DNA of 64,000 nucleotides, taken from contig CP067345.1 of NCBI GenBank assembly GCA_020641055.1, forward strand, positions 264,001 to 328,000, given 5' to 3'. The DNA is from Clostridioides sp. ES-S-0010-02. GTDB taxonomy: Bacteria > Bacillota > Clostridia > Peptostreptococcales > Peptostreptococcaceae. The position numbers and the translations under genes are program-made. The notes under the pieces are model-generated. The model was not told the DNA's origin, made no database searches, and saw only the letters and a program-made list of their open reading frames with translations. Every line of letters starts with the position of its first letter. The stretch's first letter is position 1. This document shows, piece by piece, positions 25,545 to 39,677 of this stretch.

Positions 25545-26513
25545 ATGAAAATAGGAAATTTAGAATTAAAAAATAAAGTTTTTCTGTCACCTATGGCAGG
25601 GGTAACAGACCTTCCATTTAGATTAATTTGTAAAGAACAAGAATGTGGACTTTTATATACAGAAATGATAAATGGTAAGGCACTTTGCTATGATGATGAA
25701 AATACTAAAAAAATGCTTAAGATAGAAAAAGAAGAACATCCTGTAGCTGTTCAGATATTTGGTTCTGAGCCAGATTTTATGGGAAGAGCAGCAGAAATAA
25801 TGAACGAATATCCAAATGAAATCCTTGATATAAATATGGGATGTCCAGCTCCAAAAGTAGTTAAAAATGGGGATGGTTCAGCACTTATGAAAAATCCTAA
25901 ACTTGCAGAGCAGGTATTAAAGGCAGTAGTGAAGAATTCAAAGAAACCAGTTACTTTAAAAATAAGAAAAGGATGGGATGATAATAGTATAAATGCTGTT
26001 GAGATAGCAAAGATAGCAGAAGCTTGTGGAATAAGTGCTTTAGCAATACATGGAAGAACGAGAGAGCAATATTATACAGGTAAAGCAGACTGGAATATAA
26101 TTGCAGATATTAAGAAAAATTTAAATATACCTGTTATAGGAAATGGTGATGTATTTACAATAGAAGATTCAATAAATATGTTAGACAAAACGGGTTGTGA
26201 TGCTATAATGATAGGTAGGGGTGCTCAGGGTAACCCATGGATATTTAAAAGAATAAACCATTATATGAATACAGGCGAGATTTTGCCAGAGCCAACTCTT
26301 AACGAAAAGATAAGTACTGCCATTAAACATTTAAAGCTTGCAGTAGAAGAACATGGAGAGTATGTAGCTGTAAGGGAAATGAGAAAACACATCGCTTGGT
26401 ATTTAAAAGGTCTTAGAAACTCTGCAAGATTAAGAGATGAAATTAATAAAATAGAAGACTATCAAGAAGTTGTGTCGAAATTGGAGTACTATATGGAAGA
26501 CTCCTTGACATAA
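25545..26513 (+). CDS. dusB: tRNA-dihydrouridine synthase
   Basis: A 322-residue FMN enzyme of the Dus family that reduces uridines in tRNA. Features: LSPMAGVTDLPFRLI at the N-terminus, NMGCPAPKVVKNGDGSALM with the catalytic Cys, KIRKGWDD, AIHGRTREQYYTGKADW, PVIGNGDV and MIGRGAQGNPWIF, matching the DusB/YacF type. The start is ATG at 25545 with TAGGAG; 26 open upstream codons are ignored. In B. subtilis the homologue (yacF) also precedes lysS; here greA lies between. Confidence 0.93.
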   Translation: MKIGNLELKNKVFLSPMAGVTDLPFRLICKEQECGLLYTEMINGKALCYDDENTKKMLKIEKEEHPVAVQIFGSEPDFMGRAAEIMNEYPNEILDINMGCPAPKVVKNGDGSALMKNPKLAEQVLKAVVKNSKKPVTLKIRKGWDDNSINAVEIAKIAEACGISALAIHGRTREQYYTGKADWNIIADIKKNLNIPVIGNGDVFTIEDSINMLDKTGCDAIMIGRGAQGNPWIFKRINHYMNTGEILPEPTLNEKISTAIKHLKLAVEEHGEYVAVREMRKHIAWYLKGLRNSARLRDEINKIEDYQEVVSKLEYYMEDSLT

Positions 26514-26621
26514 AAATAATAGTGACTTATAATATAGCGCATAAATTAAAAAAAGATTATAAAAATTTTAAAATATAATTAGGAAAATTCCTAAGAAATT
26601 TGTGAAGGAGTTGTATTTATA

Positions 26622-27101
26622 ATGGAAGAGAATAAAGAGTTTTTATTGACACAAGAGGGATACGATAAATTAGAAGAAGAATTAGAGAATTTAAAGGTTG
26701 TAAAGAGAAAAGAAGTTGCAGAGAGAATAAAGGTTGCTATATCTTTTGGTGATTTATCTGAAAATGCTGAGTATGATGAAGCTAAAAAGGAACAGGCACA
26801 GGTTGAAGAAAGAATCTTAAAATTAGAAAATATGGTTAGAAAAGCTGTTATCATAGATGAAAGCAAAATAGACCTTAATGTTGTTACAATAGGTTCAATA
26901 GTTAAAGTTAAAGATTTAGAATTTGATGAAGATGTTGAATATACTATAGTTGGTTCAACAGAAGCAGACCCATATGATGGCAAAATATCAAACGAATCTC
27001 CTGTAGGAAAAGCGCTTTTAGGAAGAGCTGTTAAAGAGGTTGTAGAGGTGCAAGTTCCTGATGGAGTTGCTAAGTTTGAAATATTAGAAATAAGAAGATA
27101 A
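26622..27101 (+). CDS. greA: Transcription elongation factor GreA
   Basis: A 159-residue Gre factor that rescues backtracked RNA polymerase by stimulating transcript cleavage. The N-terminal coiled coil (about 1-75) carries [16 protein letters not shown] and [13 protein letters not shown], the acidic tip that enters the secondary channel. The C-terminal FKBP-like domain has VTIGSIVKV and [11 protein letters not shown]. Start: ATG with GAAGGAG. lysS begins 14 bases after its stop codon, so they form an operon. Confidence 0.95.
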   Translation: MEENKEFLLTQEGYDKLEEELENLKVVKRKEVAERIKVAISFGDLSENAEYDEAKKEQAQVEERILKLENMVRKAVIIDESKIDLNVVTIGSIVKVKDLEFDEDVEYTIVGSTEADPYDGKISNESPVGKALLGRAVKEVVEVQVPDGVAKFEILEIRR

Positions 27102-27115
27102 TCTGGAGGAAAAAA

Positions 27116-28648
27116 ATGAAAAATAATCAACAAAGCAATGAAGAAGCACAAATTCAAGAAGACCTTAGTGAAGTACTTCAAGTAAGAAGAGATAAACTAA
27201 AAAAATTACAAGAATCAGGTAGAGACCCTTTCAAAGAAAGTAGATATGATAGAACTCATTATTCTATGGAAATAAAAGATAACTTTGAAACTCTTGAAGG
27301 TCAAACTACAAAAATAGCAGGACGTATCATGAGCAAGAGAATACAAGGTAAAGCTGGTTTTATAGATATTCAAGACCAAGAAGGAAGAATTCAATCTTAT
27401 GTAAGATTAGATGCTATAGGGGAAGAAGAATATAGTGTATTTTCAACATATGATATTGGAGACATAGTTGGTATTGAAGGGGAAATATTTAGAACTAAAA
27501 GGGGCGAAATATCTGTAAAGGCTAAATCTGTAGTATTATTATGCAAATCTTTACAAGTTTTACCAGAAAAATATCATGGATTAAAAGATCAAGAATTAAG
27601 ATATAGACAAAGATATGTTGATTTAATAGTGAACCCAGAAGTAAAAAATGCTTTTTTAATTAGAACGAAAGCATTAAAGGCATTGAGAGCGTATTTAGAT
27701 GACAGAGGATTTTTAGAAGTTGAGACTCCAATATTAAATACTATAGCTGGTGGAGCGAATGCTAGACCTTTTATAACTAACCATAACACTTTACATATAC
27801 CAATGTATTTAAGAATAGCAAACGAATTATACTTAAAGAGACTTATTGTTGGTGGATTTGATAAAGTTTATGAAATGGGAAGAATGTTTAGAAATGAAGG
27901 TATGGATTTAAAACATAATCCTGAATATACTGCTATAGAATTATATCAAGCATATGCAGACTACACTGATATGATGGAGATAACAGAAAATGTTGTTGCA
28001 CATATGGCTGAAGTTGCTACAGGAAGCATGATAATCAACTATCAAGGAACAGAAATAAACTTTACACCTCCTTGGAAGAGAATGACTATGGAAGATTGTG
28101 TGAAGGAATATTCTGGTGTAGATTTTTCTGCAATAAATACAGATGAAGAAGCATTAGAAGTTGCTAGAGAAAAAGGAATAGAAATAAAGCCTGGAATGAG
28201 AAGAGGGGAAGTAATAAATGCTTTCTTTGAAGAGTTTGGAGAAGATAAATTAATCCAACCAACATTTATAACACATCATCCAGTTGAAGTATCTCCATTA
28301 TCTAAGAGAAATACTGAAGACCCAAGAAGAACTGATAGATTTGAAGCTTTTGCTAATAAATGGGAGTTAGCTAATGCATTTTCTGAGCTTAATGACCCAA
28401 TTGACCAAAAAGGAAGATTTATGGACCAATTGAGAAAAAGAGAATTAGGTGATGATGAAGCTTTTGAGATGGATGATGATTTCTTAAAAGCATTAGAAGT
28501 AGGTTTACCTCCTACAGGTGGACTAGGAATAGGTATAGATAGAGTTATTATGCTATTAACTAATTCTCCATCTATAAGAGATGTATTATTATTCCCTACT
28601 ATGAAACCTATTGATAATAATCAAAATAAAGAAGAAGAAGAAAAATAA
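27116..28648 (+). CDS. lysS: Lysyl-tRNA synthetase, class II
   Basis: A 510-residue class IIb synthetase. The N-terminal OB-fold anticodon-binding domain contains [20 protein letters not shown]. The catalytic core has motif 1 ([12 protein letters not shown]), motif 2 ([21 protein letters not shown]) and motif 3 ([13 protein letters not shown]). An N-terminal extension of about 15 Gln/Glu-rich residues and an acidic tail (NKEEEEK) are not conserved parts. Start: ATG with TGGAGG. It is followed by a nested hairpin and the rRNA operon, the same neighbourhood as in B. subtilis. Confidence 0.96.
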   Translation: MKNNQQSNEEAQIQEDLSEVLQVRRDKLKKLQESGRDPFKESRYDRTHYSMEIKDNFETLEGQTTKIAGRIMSKRIQGKAGFIDIQDQEGRIQSYVRLDAIGEEEYSVFSTYDIGDIVGIEGEIFRTKRGEISVKAKSVVLLCKSLQVLPEKYHGLKDQELRYRQRYVDLIVNPEVKNAFLIRTKALKALRAYLDDRGFLEVETPILNTIAGGANARPFITNHNTLHIPMYLRIANELYLKRLIVGGFDKVYEMGRMFRNEGMDLKHNPEYTAIELYQAYADYTDMMEITENVVAHMAEVATGSMIINYQGTEINFTPPWKRMTMEDCVKEYSGVDFSAINTDEEALEVAREKGIEIKPGMRRGEVINAFFEEFGEDKLIQPTFITHHPVEVSPLSKRNTEDPRRTDRFEAFANKWELANAFSELNDPIDQKGRFMDQLRKRELGDDEAFEMDDDFLKALEVGLPPTGGLGIGIDRVIMLLTNSPSIRDVLLFPTMKPIDNNQNKEEEEK

Positions 28649-28655
28649 AAAATAC

Positions 28656-28746
28656 AAGCATTCTACTAAGTTTTAAATAAAATAGAGCTATTAAATTATC
28701 AATAAATAGCTTTATTTTATTTAAAATGTCAATGTAGAATGCTTTT
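28656..28746 (+). terminator. Nested long hairpin after lysS
   Basis: AAGCATTCTAC (28656-28666) pairs with GTAGAATGCTT (28734-28744), followed by TTTATATG. Inside, an A/T stem around AAATAAAATAGAGCTATT pairs with AATAGCTTTATTTTATTT. The whole can fold into one rod of about 90 bases. Confidence 0.65.
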
Positions 28747-28956
28747 TATATGTTCTAAAGAAGTTTTCATGTATTTAATTTATAAATTACCAACAAACGT
28801 TACAAATTGATATTAGTTTTTGTTGATTGGAACTTTATATTTAGAAAATATGATTGAAAGTAATTTATTATGAAAATATTTAAAGTAATTTTTGGGAAGG
28901 AAAAAGGAATAATTTTTGAGAATACTATATATAAAAAATTATTGGGGGAATGTGTG

Positions 28957-29151
28957 ATGTTTCAAGTAATTGATTTTTTATGTTTAGTTTGTATTGGATT
29001 TTTAGTTCTTGATGTTATGGTATATTTTTGTAAGGATGCAATGGATATATTTGAAAGTACAACTAAGGTTAATAAAGTTAAGAGTATAAATGTTTGGGCA
29101 GATAGAGTCAGAGCCAACTCATATTCTTACGAAAATAAAATTGCAAAATAG
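28957..29151 (+). CDS. Small single-span membrane protein of unknown function
   Basis: A protein of 64 residues with one hydrophobic segment near the N-terminus (MFQVIDFLCLVCIGFLVLDV) followed by a polar, basic tail (NKVKSINVWADRVRANSYSY). The start is chosen at ATG 28957, placed seven bases after GGGGGA. An in-frame ATG at 28870 would add 29 residues but has no clear binding site. No family recognised. It stands alone between lysS and the rRNA promoter; its real status is supported by a good ribosome binding site and one plausible membrane span. Confidence 0.5.
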   Translation: MFQVIDFLCLVCIGFLVLDVMVYFCKDAMDIFESTTKVNKVKSINVWADRVRANSYSYENKIAK

Positions 29152-29272
29152 GAAAAACTGTATATGCATGTGTTACTTGTAATATCAAGGGTTATATCTG
29201 TTAGTTTTAGTTAAAAGTATTAAAAAAAACAAAGAGTTATAACCTTTTTTAAAATAAAAAACAAAAAAAGTA

Positions 29273-29301
29273 TTGACGAATTATTTTTAAGGTGATATAG
29301 T
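29273..29301 (+). promoter_or_regulatory. rRNA operon promoter
   Basis: TTGACG (29273-29278), exactly 17 bases, then TATAGT (29296-29301), about 137 bases before the mature 16S 5' end. An A-rich stretch just upstream could act as an UP element. Confidence 0.75.
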
Positions 29302-29346
29302 ATTACTTGTCCCCAAGAAAAGGGCAAACATGAAAAATGAACTTTG

Positions 29347-29362
29347 AAAATTAAACAGTAGG
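29347..29362 (+). other. Left arm of the 16S processing stem
   Basis: A 16-base sequence starting AAAATTAAACAG here is perfectly complementary to 30954-30969 (CCTACTGTTTAATTTT). The two would form the base of the RNase III stem that frees pre-16S rRNA. Confidence 0.8.
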
Positions 29363-29437
29363 TTAATTTATAAAAACAAGAAACAAACCATAAAGCCAGA
29401 TATTTAGATAACAATAGTATCTGAGCCTGATAAACTT

Positions 29438-34119
<4,682 letters not shown>

Positions 34120-34232
34120 ATATTTATTTGATGTTCATTGATTAAAATATATATGTAGTTTTTAGAGTGCTAACTCTAAAGAATCTAGTTTACTAGCTTC
34201 AAAAACTTAATAGTAATATTAAGCATAAAGAT

Positions 34233-34347
<115 letters not shown>

Positions 34348-34352
<5 letters not shown>

Positions 34353-34404
34353 ATTTTTTTTATTTTTGTCAAAAAAAACAAAAAAATTACGTATTTCTTT
34401 TTTC
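34348..34404 (+). terminator. rRNA operon terminator overlapping the 5S end
   Basis: ACGTAATTTTTTT pairs with AAAAAAATTACGT about 20 bases later, followed by ATTTCTTTTTTC. It competes with the terminal helix of 5S for the ACGTA segment. Confidence 0.7.
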
Positions 34405-34472
34405 ATTTTGGGAAAACTAAACACAGGAATTATGGATTATCATAAAAATTTAATTCTTAAGGAGTGATATGA

Positions 34473-34664
34473 ATGAAGAAAGTTGCTTTAGTTTTAGCTA
34501 TAATTGGTGCACTTAACTGGGGAGCAATTGGTATTCTAGGAACAGATTTAATAGGTAGCATTTTCGGTGGAACATATGAAATGATAAGTAGAATAATATA
34601 CTTTGTTGTGGGTCTAGCTGGATTGTATTTAATACCAAGTTTAATGTCTGATGACAGAGAATAA
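34473..34664 (+). CDS. DUF378 small membrane protein (YuzA type)
   Basis: A 63-residue protein with two membrane segments (about 4-24 and 36-56). ALNWGAIGILGTDLIGSIFG and the following RIIYFVVGLAGLYL are the DUF378 pattern. The function is unknown; homologues are common near housekeeping genes in Firmicutes. Start: ATG with AAGGAGTG, giving a well-formed monocistronic gene closed by a strong terminator. Confidence 0.85.
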   Translation: MKKVALVLAIIGALNWGAIGILGTDLIGSIFGGTYEMISRIIYFVVGLAGLYLIPSLMSDDRE

Positions 34665-34687
34665 TTCAATTTTTACTTTTTTATATT

Positions 34688-34727
34688 AAATACCTCATTC
34701 TAAATATTTAGAATGAGGTATTTTATT
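34688..34727 (+). terminator. Terminator after the DUF378 gene
   Basis: A continuous palindrome with arms AAATACCTCATTCTAAA and TTTAGAATGAGGTATTT around AT, followed by TATTTTAT. It could act in both directions. Confidence 0.85.
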
Positions 34728-34823
34728 TTATAAAAATATTAATTTGTATCTTTTTTAATGGTAAAATAGATAGGAATCGAAGTTTTCAAACAAGTGGTAA
34801 CAATAGGGAAAAAGGAGTAATAT

Positions 34824-36233
34824 ATGTTTATAATTAATGAACTGAGTGAAATTGTAAATAAAGAAGTGATATCTTTTCATATGCCTGGACATAAAAAGGG
34901 AAAAATATATGAAAAATTAGGATATATAAATGTATTAGAAAATTTGTATAAAATGGATACAACTGAGATAATAGGGACAGATAATTTACATTCCCCAGAA
35001 GGAATTATAAAAGTCTCTCAAGAAAATACTGCAATGGTATTTAAAAGTGATTATACATATTATTTAATAAATGGAAGCAGTTGTGGCATCCAATCTGCAA
35101 TAATGTCAGTGTGTAATCCTAAAAGTAAAATAATTGTGAATAGAGACTGTCACCAATCTATTATAAACGGATGTATTTTGGGTGATGTAGATATAGAATA
35201 TATTCCTTGCGAAATATGCAAAAATACTAATATTTTAAAAGGTGTGAATGTAATAAATGTAATTGATATAATAGATAAAAACTTAGATGCAAAAGCAATA
35301 TTGCTTACATATCCTACATACTATGGAATGACATATGATTTGGAATATATCTGTAATTACGCACATAGCAAAAATATGGTAGTAATAGTAGATGAAGCAC
35401 ATGGTGCACATTTAGGACTTAGTGAGAAACTTCCTAAAACAGCTCTTGAGCAAGGTGCAGACGTGGTTATACAAAGTACTCATAAAACACTTCCATCTTT
35501 TACTCAATCATCAATGATACATGTACAGGAAGATAGAGTTGACTTAGATAAAATTTCAAACATGTTAAGAATTACTGAATCTTCAAGTCCTTCTTACTTA
35601 TTATTATCTTCACTAGAATTAGCTGTAGATATATATGAAAATAAAGGCAAGGAATTAATGGAAGAACTTTTAGATAATATCCAAAATTTCAAAAATAATG
35701 TTAATAAAAATCTTGAAATATATAGTACAAATGATAAAACAAAAGTATTCATATCTGCTAAAAATATAGGATTAACAGGATATGAATTAGAAAATATCTT
35801 AAGAAAAAAATATAATATACAGGTAGAGTTGTCTAATTATTATGGCGTTCTATTAATCTGTACAATAGGAAATAGTACTCAAGATTTCATTAGTTTAGAA
35901 ACGGCATTAGATGATATTGTAATAAAAGAATTTAAATCTACAAAACTAGATAACATAAAATATCCTGTTGATATTCCACAGAAAATATTAACACCTAGAG
36001 AAGCATTTTATAAAACTAAAAAAAGTGTTAAAATATATGACAGCATAGGTAAAGTATGTGGAGAATCTATAGTACCATATCCACCAGGGATAAATATAAT
36101 ATCCCCTGGCGAAATAATAAGTAAAGAAATAATAGATTATTTAAAGTTTTGTAGTTCTAAAGGTATGGTTATAAGTGGACTTAAAGATATGACTTTAAAT
36201 TTTATAGAAATAATAGATTTAGAACATATATAA
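34824..36233 (+). CDS. Orn/Lys/Arg decarboxylase family protein (YaaO type)
   Basis: A 469-residue fold-type I PLP decarboxylase. The N-terminus has ISFHMPGHKKG, the core has NGSSCGIQSA and VDEAHGAHLG, and the PLP lysine is K221 in QSTHKTLPSFTQ. The C-terminal part has SIGKVCGESIVPYPPGIN, typical of the major decarboxylase group. It matches the short form (YaaO/SpeA-like) lacking the N-terminal wing domain of enterobacterial enzymes. The substrate (arginine or lysine) is not fixed by sequence. Start: ATG with AAAGGAG. As in B. subtilis it stands just before tmk. Confidence 0.88.
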   Translation: MFIINELSEIVNKEVISFHMPGHKKGKIYEKLGYINVLENLYKMDTTEIIGTDNLHSPEGIIKVSQENTAMVFKSDYTYYLINGSSCGIQSAIMSVCNPKSKIIVNRDCHQSIINGCILGDVDIEYIPCEICKNTNILKGVNVINVIDIIDKNLDAKAILLTYPTYYGMTYDLEYICNYAHSKNMVVIVDEAHGAHLGLSEKLPKTALEQGADVVIQSTHKTLPSFTQSSMIHVQEDRVDLDKISNMLRITESSSPSYLLLSSLELAVDIYENKGKELMEELLDNIQNFKNNVNKNLEIYSTNDKTKVFISAKNIGLTGYELENILRKKYNIQVELSNYYGVLLICTIGNSTQDFISLETALDDIVIKEFKSTKLDNIKYPVDIPQKILTPREAFYKTKKSVKIYDSIGKVCGESIVPYPPGINIISPGEIISKEIIDYLKFCSSKGMVISGLKDMTLNFIEIIDLEHI

Positions 36234-36330
36234 AGTAGGATTACTATGAAGAATCTATAGAATATTTATATATAAATTTATTTGAATAATATACTAAAAT
36301 AGGCAAAATGTTTAGATGGAGGATATTAAA

Positions 36331-37020
36331 ATGAGAGGTAAGTTAATAATTATAGAGAGTGGTTCAGATGCGAGTGGAAAGGCAACTCAAACAAAAAAAT
36401 TATATGAAAGACTAAAAAAAGAAGGCTATATGATTAAGAAGGTAGAATATCCAAACTATGAGTCTCAATCATCTGCTTTGGTAAAAATGTATTTGAGAGG
36501 GGATTTTGGTAAAAATGCCTCAGATGTAGACCCATATATAGCATCAACTTTTTTTACAGCGGATAGATATGCATCATTTAAAACCGATTGGGAGGAATTT
36601 TATAATAAAGGTGGAATAATTATCGCTGATAGATATACAACCTCTAATATGGTGCACCAAGCTTCTAAAATGGACATTGCTGATAGAGAGGAATATCTTA
36701 ACTGGCTGGCTGATTATGAATTTAATTTATTTAAAATACCTCAACCTGATTGTGTTGTATTTTTAGATGTTCCTATTGAGTTTAGTGAAAAACTTATGGA
36801 GAATAGAAAAAACAAAATTACAGGAGAAAAAGAGAAAGATATTCATGAAAGTGATATAGAGTATTTAAAGAAATCTTATAATAATGCTCTATATATAGCA
36901 GATAAATATGATTGGAAAAAAATAAATTGTGTTTCAAATAATAAATTAAGAAGTATTGAAAGTATACATAATGAAGTTTATGAAATAGTTCTTGATTCAA
37001 TAAAATCTATGGAGAGATAA
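36331..37020 (+). CDS. tmk: Thymidylate kinase
   Basis: A 229-residue dTMP kinase family protein for dTTP synthesis. The P-loop is ESGSDASGKATQ (residues 9-20): K17 is followed by Ala, where most thymidylate kinases have Thr. DRYTTSNMVHQ has the DRY-like motif of the family; the LID region carries RKNKITGEKEKDIHE. The unusual loop is also seen, to my memory, in other clostridia. Start: ATG at 36331 with TGGAGG; an ATG overlapping that site (36316) is discarded. holB begins two bases after the stop. Confidence 0.88.
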   Translation: MRGKLIIIESGSDASGKATQTKKLYERLKKEGYMIKKVEYPNYESQSSALVKMYLRGDFGKNASDVDPYIASTFFTADRYASFKTDWEEFYNKGGIIIADRYTTSNMVHQASKMDIADREEYLNWLADYEFNLFKIPQPDCVVFLDVPIEFSEKLMENRKNKITGEKEKDIHESDIEYLKKSYNNALYIADKYDWKKINCVSNNKLRSIESIHNEVYEIVLDSIKSMER

Positions 37021-37022
37021 AT

Positions 37023-37958
37023 ATGTATTTTGAAAATATTATAGGACAAGATTTTGTAAAAAAATATTTAATAAATTCTATAAATAAAAATAAACTTAAT
37101 AATGCGTATATGTTTGAAGGAATAGATGGAATAGGAAAAAAGAAATTTGCTGATGAGCTATCAAAATTGTTACTTGACTATGTAAATCTAGAAAATAGTC
37201 CAGACTATGTACTTATAAATCCAGATGGAAATAGTATAAAAATAGCTCAGATTAGAAACTTACAATCAGATATAGTAGTACGACCTCATAAAGACTATAA
37301 AATATATATAATAAATAATGCTGAAAAGATGACGGTAGAAGCTCAAAATGCCCTTTTAAAGACATTAGAGGAGCCTCCAAGTTACGCTATAATAATTTTA
37401 GTCACAAATAATAAAGAATCATTATTAGAAACGATAAAATCTAGATGTGACATAATAAAGTTTTCGCCTATACCAATAGCAGATTTAAAAACTTATTTAA
37501 TAAATAAGGGCATAGAAGAAGAAAGAGCCCAAATATTGGCCACTTTTTCAAGAGGTAGTATTGAAAATGCTTTAGACTTATCTCAGTCGGCTGAGTTTTC
37601 AGTAATGAGGGACGATATACAACAATATATCCAAATAATGCTAGATAAAAATATAGTAGAGATTCTAAATATACCAAATAACATGGAGAAATATAGAAAT
37701 CAGATTATAAGTTTATTGGATATTATGATAAACTATTTTAGAGACATTATTTTATTAAAAGAAAATGTAAATAGAGATATGTTAATAAATATAGATAAGC
37801 TAGTTTTTATCCAAAACATGAGTGGAAAAATTAGTTATTCTCAATTATCTAAAATTATTGATATAATAGAAGGTACAAAGACTAAAATTAAAAGTAATTG
37901 TAATTTCAATATAAGCATACAAGTTATGTCTTTAAATATATACGAGGTGATTAAATGA
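37023..37958 (+). CDS. holB: DNA polymerase III delta' subunit
   Basis: A 311-residue clamp-loader subunit that helps load the beta sliding clamp. The AAA core shows the N-terminal IIGQDFVKKYLINSI, the P-loop GIDGIGKKKFAD (Lys in place of the usual Thr/Ser, so probably without ATPase activity), and NAEKMTVEAQNALLKTLEEPP followed by the SRC motif in IKSRCDII. The zinc-binding cysteines of E. coli delta' are not present, as in shorter Firmicutes forms. Located tmk-holB-ricT as in B. subtilis, where yaaQ and yaaR intervene; they are missing here. Its stop overlaps the ricT start (ATGA). Confidence 0.92.
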   Translation: MYFENIIGQDFVKKYLINSINKNKLNNAYMFEGIDGIGKKKFADELSKLLLDYVNLENSPDYVLINPDGNSIKIAQIRNLQSDIVVRPHKDYKIYIINNAEKMTVEAQNALLKTLEEPPSYAIIILVTNNKESLLETIKSRCDIIKFSPIPIADLKTYLINKGIEEERAQILATFSRGSIENALDLSQSAEFSVMRDDIQQYIQIMLDKNIVEILNIPNNMEKYRNQIISLLDIMINYFRDIILLKENVNRDMLINIDKLVFIQNMSGKISYSQLSKIIDIIEGTKTKIKSNCNFNISIQVMSLNIYEVIK

Positions 37959-38848
37959 TAAAAATAGTAGGAATTAGGTTTAAAAGTGCGGGGAAAATAT
38001 ATTATTTTGACCCTGTTGATTTTAATATAGAGCAAGATATGGATGTAGTTGTAGAAACTGCAAGAGGTTTAGAGTATGGTAAAGTAGTGGTTGGGCCAAA
38101 AGAAATGGACGAGAGCGAATTAGTTTCTCCTTTAAAGCCAATTATAAGAATAGCTACAGAAGAAGATAAGAAAATATATTTAGAAAATAAGGAAAAAGCA
38201 AAAGAGACTTTTGAATTATGTCAACAAAAGATAAAAGAACATGAGTTAACAATGTTTTTAATAGATTGCGAATATACATTTGATAGAAATAAATTGATTT
38301 TTTACTTTACAGCAGAAGGTAGAATAGATTTTAGAGAATTAGTAAAAGATTTAGCTGCCATATTTAAGACTAGAATAGAACTTAGACAAATCGGTGTTAG
38401 AGATGAGGCAAAGTCTATAGGAGGTCTAGGACCTTGTGGTAGAAAGCTTTGCTGTTCTTCTTGGTTAGGTGATTTTCAACCAGTTTCAATAAAAATGGCA
38501 AAAGACCAAAGCTTATCTTTAAATCCAACAAAGATATCTGGTATATGTGGAAGATTATTCTGTTGCTTAAAATATGAACATGATGTATATAGTGAAGCAA
38601 TAGAAAAAATGCCTGTTGTGGGTGCATTGGTGCAATCAGATGATGGAAAAGGAAAAGTTGTAGAGGTAAATCCTTTGCTAGAACAAATCAAAGTGGAATT
38701 CCAAGACAAAACAGTAAAAATATATACAAGAGAAGATATAAAAATACTTAAAGAGCCTAAAAAGTGTGAGGGCTGTGGTGGTAAATGCAAGGGCAATGAT
38801 GGATTAGATGAAGCTACACTAAAGGAGTTAAAGAAATTAGAAGATTAA
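37955..38848 (+). CDS. ricT: PSP1-domain protein RicT (YaaT)
   Basis: A 297-residue protein homologous to B. subtilis YaaT/RicT, a member of the RicA-RicF-RicT (Y) complex that binds iron-sulfur clusters and affects RNase Y, sporulation and competence. The PSP1 domain has RIELRQIGVRDEAKSIGGLG followed by Cys pairs CGRKLCC and GICGRLFCCLKYEHD, the cluster-binding cysteines. A further CEGCGGKC occurs close to the C-terminus. Start: ATG overlapping the holB stop. A terminator follows. No RicA or RicF gene is in the window. Confidence 0.9.
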   Translation: MIKIVGIRFKSAGKIYYFDPVDFNIEQDMDVVVETARGLEYGKVVVGPKEMDESELVSPLKPIIRIATEEDKKIYLENKEKAKETFELCQQKIKEHELTMFLIDCEYTFDRNKLIFYFTAEGRIDFRELVKDLAAIFKTRIELRQIGVRDEAKSIGGLGPCGRKLCCSSWLGDFQPVSIKMAKDQSLSLNPTKISGICGRLFCCLKYEHDVYSEAIEKMPVVGALVQSDDGKGKVVEVNPLLEQIKVEFQDKTVKIYTREDIKILKEPKKCEGCGGKCKGNDGLDEATLKELKKLED

Positions 38849-38851
38849 ATT

Positions 38852-38877
38852 TAAGGTAGGGCTTCTCCTACCTTTTT
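38852..38877 (+). terminator. Terminator after ricT
   Basis: AAGGTAGG pairs with CCTACCTT around GCTTCT plus one base, followed by TTTT. Confidence 0.8.
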
Positions 38878-38924
38878 TAAAGCAATTAATGCTTAGAGCT
38901 ACTAATATTTGAGGAGAGTTATAT

Positions 38925-39677
38925 ATGGGCATACAATTAAAAGATTCAGAGAGAATCGACGATTTACAATTAAAAGGTCTTAAAATTATACAAGATACTA
39001 ATGGGTTTTGTTTTGGTATAGACGCTGTTTTATTAGCTAATTTTGCAAAAGTAAAAAAAGATGCTAAAGTTGTTGATTTAGGCACTGGTACAGGAATTAT
39101 ACCAGTTCTAATTGCAGGTAAAAGTGAAGCTAAGAAAATTATTGGTGTAGAAATACAAGATGATGTATATGAAATGGCAACTCGTTCTATAAAACTAAAT
39201 AATTTGGAAGAAAGAGTTGAGATTATAAATGGAGATATAAAATCAATAGACAAAGTTTTGGAAGTTAATGGATATCATGTAGTTACATCAAATCCTCCAT
39301 ATATGCATATTGATGGTATAAAAAATCCAAATGATAAAAAAGCAATATCAAGGCATGAAGTAAAATGTAATCTAGAGGATGTAATAAAGACCGCATCTAG
39401 ATTAGTTATGCCTAGAGGTAAATTTTTCATGATACATAGACCAACAAGATTGGTTGATATAATAACTTTAGGGAGAAAATACAGATTAGAGCCAAAAGTT
39501 ATTCAGTTTGTTCATCCAAGACCTAAAAAAGCACCTAATTTGGTTTTGGTTCAATTTGTAAAAGATGGCAGACCAGAGCTTAAGATATTAGACCCACTAT
39601 ATGTCTATGGAGAAGATGGTAATTATACAGAAGAATTAAAATCAATATATAATAATGAAGATATAGGAGAGTTATAG
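38925..39677 (+). CDS. tRNA1(Val) (adenine-N6) methyltransferase-like protein (YabB)
   Basis: A 250-residue class I methyltransferase of the TrmN6/YabB family. SAM motif I is VVDLGTGTGIIPVL, and the N6-adenine catalytic tetrapeptide is NPPY in VTSNPPYMHI, typical for methylation of an exocyclic amine. E. coli YfiC modifies A37 of tRNA1-Val; the target of Firmicutes YabB is taken by similarity. Start: ATG with TGAGGAGAG. rsmI begins directly after its stop, as in B. subtilis except that yazA (GIY-YIG) is missing. Confidence 0.88.
   Translation: MGIQLKDSERIDDLQLKGLKIIQDTNGFCFGIDAVLLANFAKVKKDAKVVDLGTGTGIIPVLIAGKSEAKKIIGVEIQDDVYEMATRSIKLNNLEERVEIINGDIKSIDKVLEVNGYHVVTSNPPYMHIDGIKNPNDKKAISRHEVKCNLEDVIKTASRLVMPRGKFFMIHRPTRLVDIITLGRKYRLEPKVIQFVHPRPKKAPNLVLVQFVKDGRPELKILDPLYVYGEDGNYTEELKSIYNNEDIGEL

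Noticed and set aside
26591-27181. A 196-codon open frame on the minus strand over greA
   Set aside because: It lies wholly antisense to greA and the start of lysS, both with strong family motifs and ribosome sites. Its product is Ser/Phe/Leu-rich with no motif, typical of the reverse frame of AT-rich coding DNA.
38476-39253. Antisense frames of 106 and 138 codons over ricT and trmN6
   Set aside because: Both overlap well-supported genes and encode low-complexity hydrophobic sequence without a binding site.
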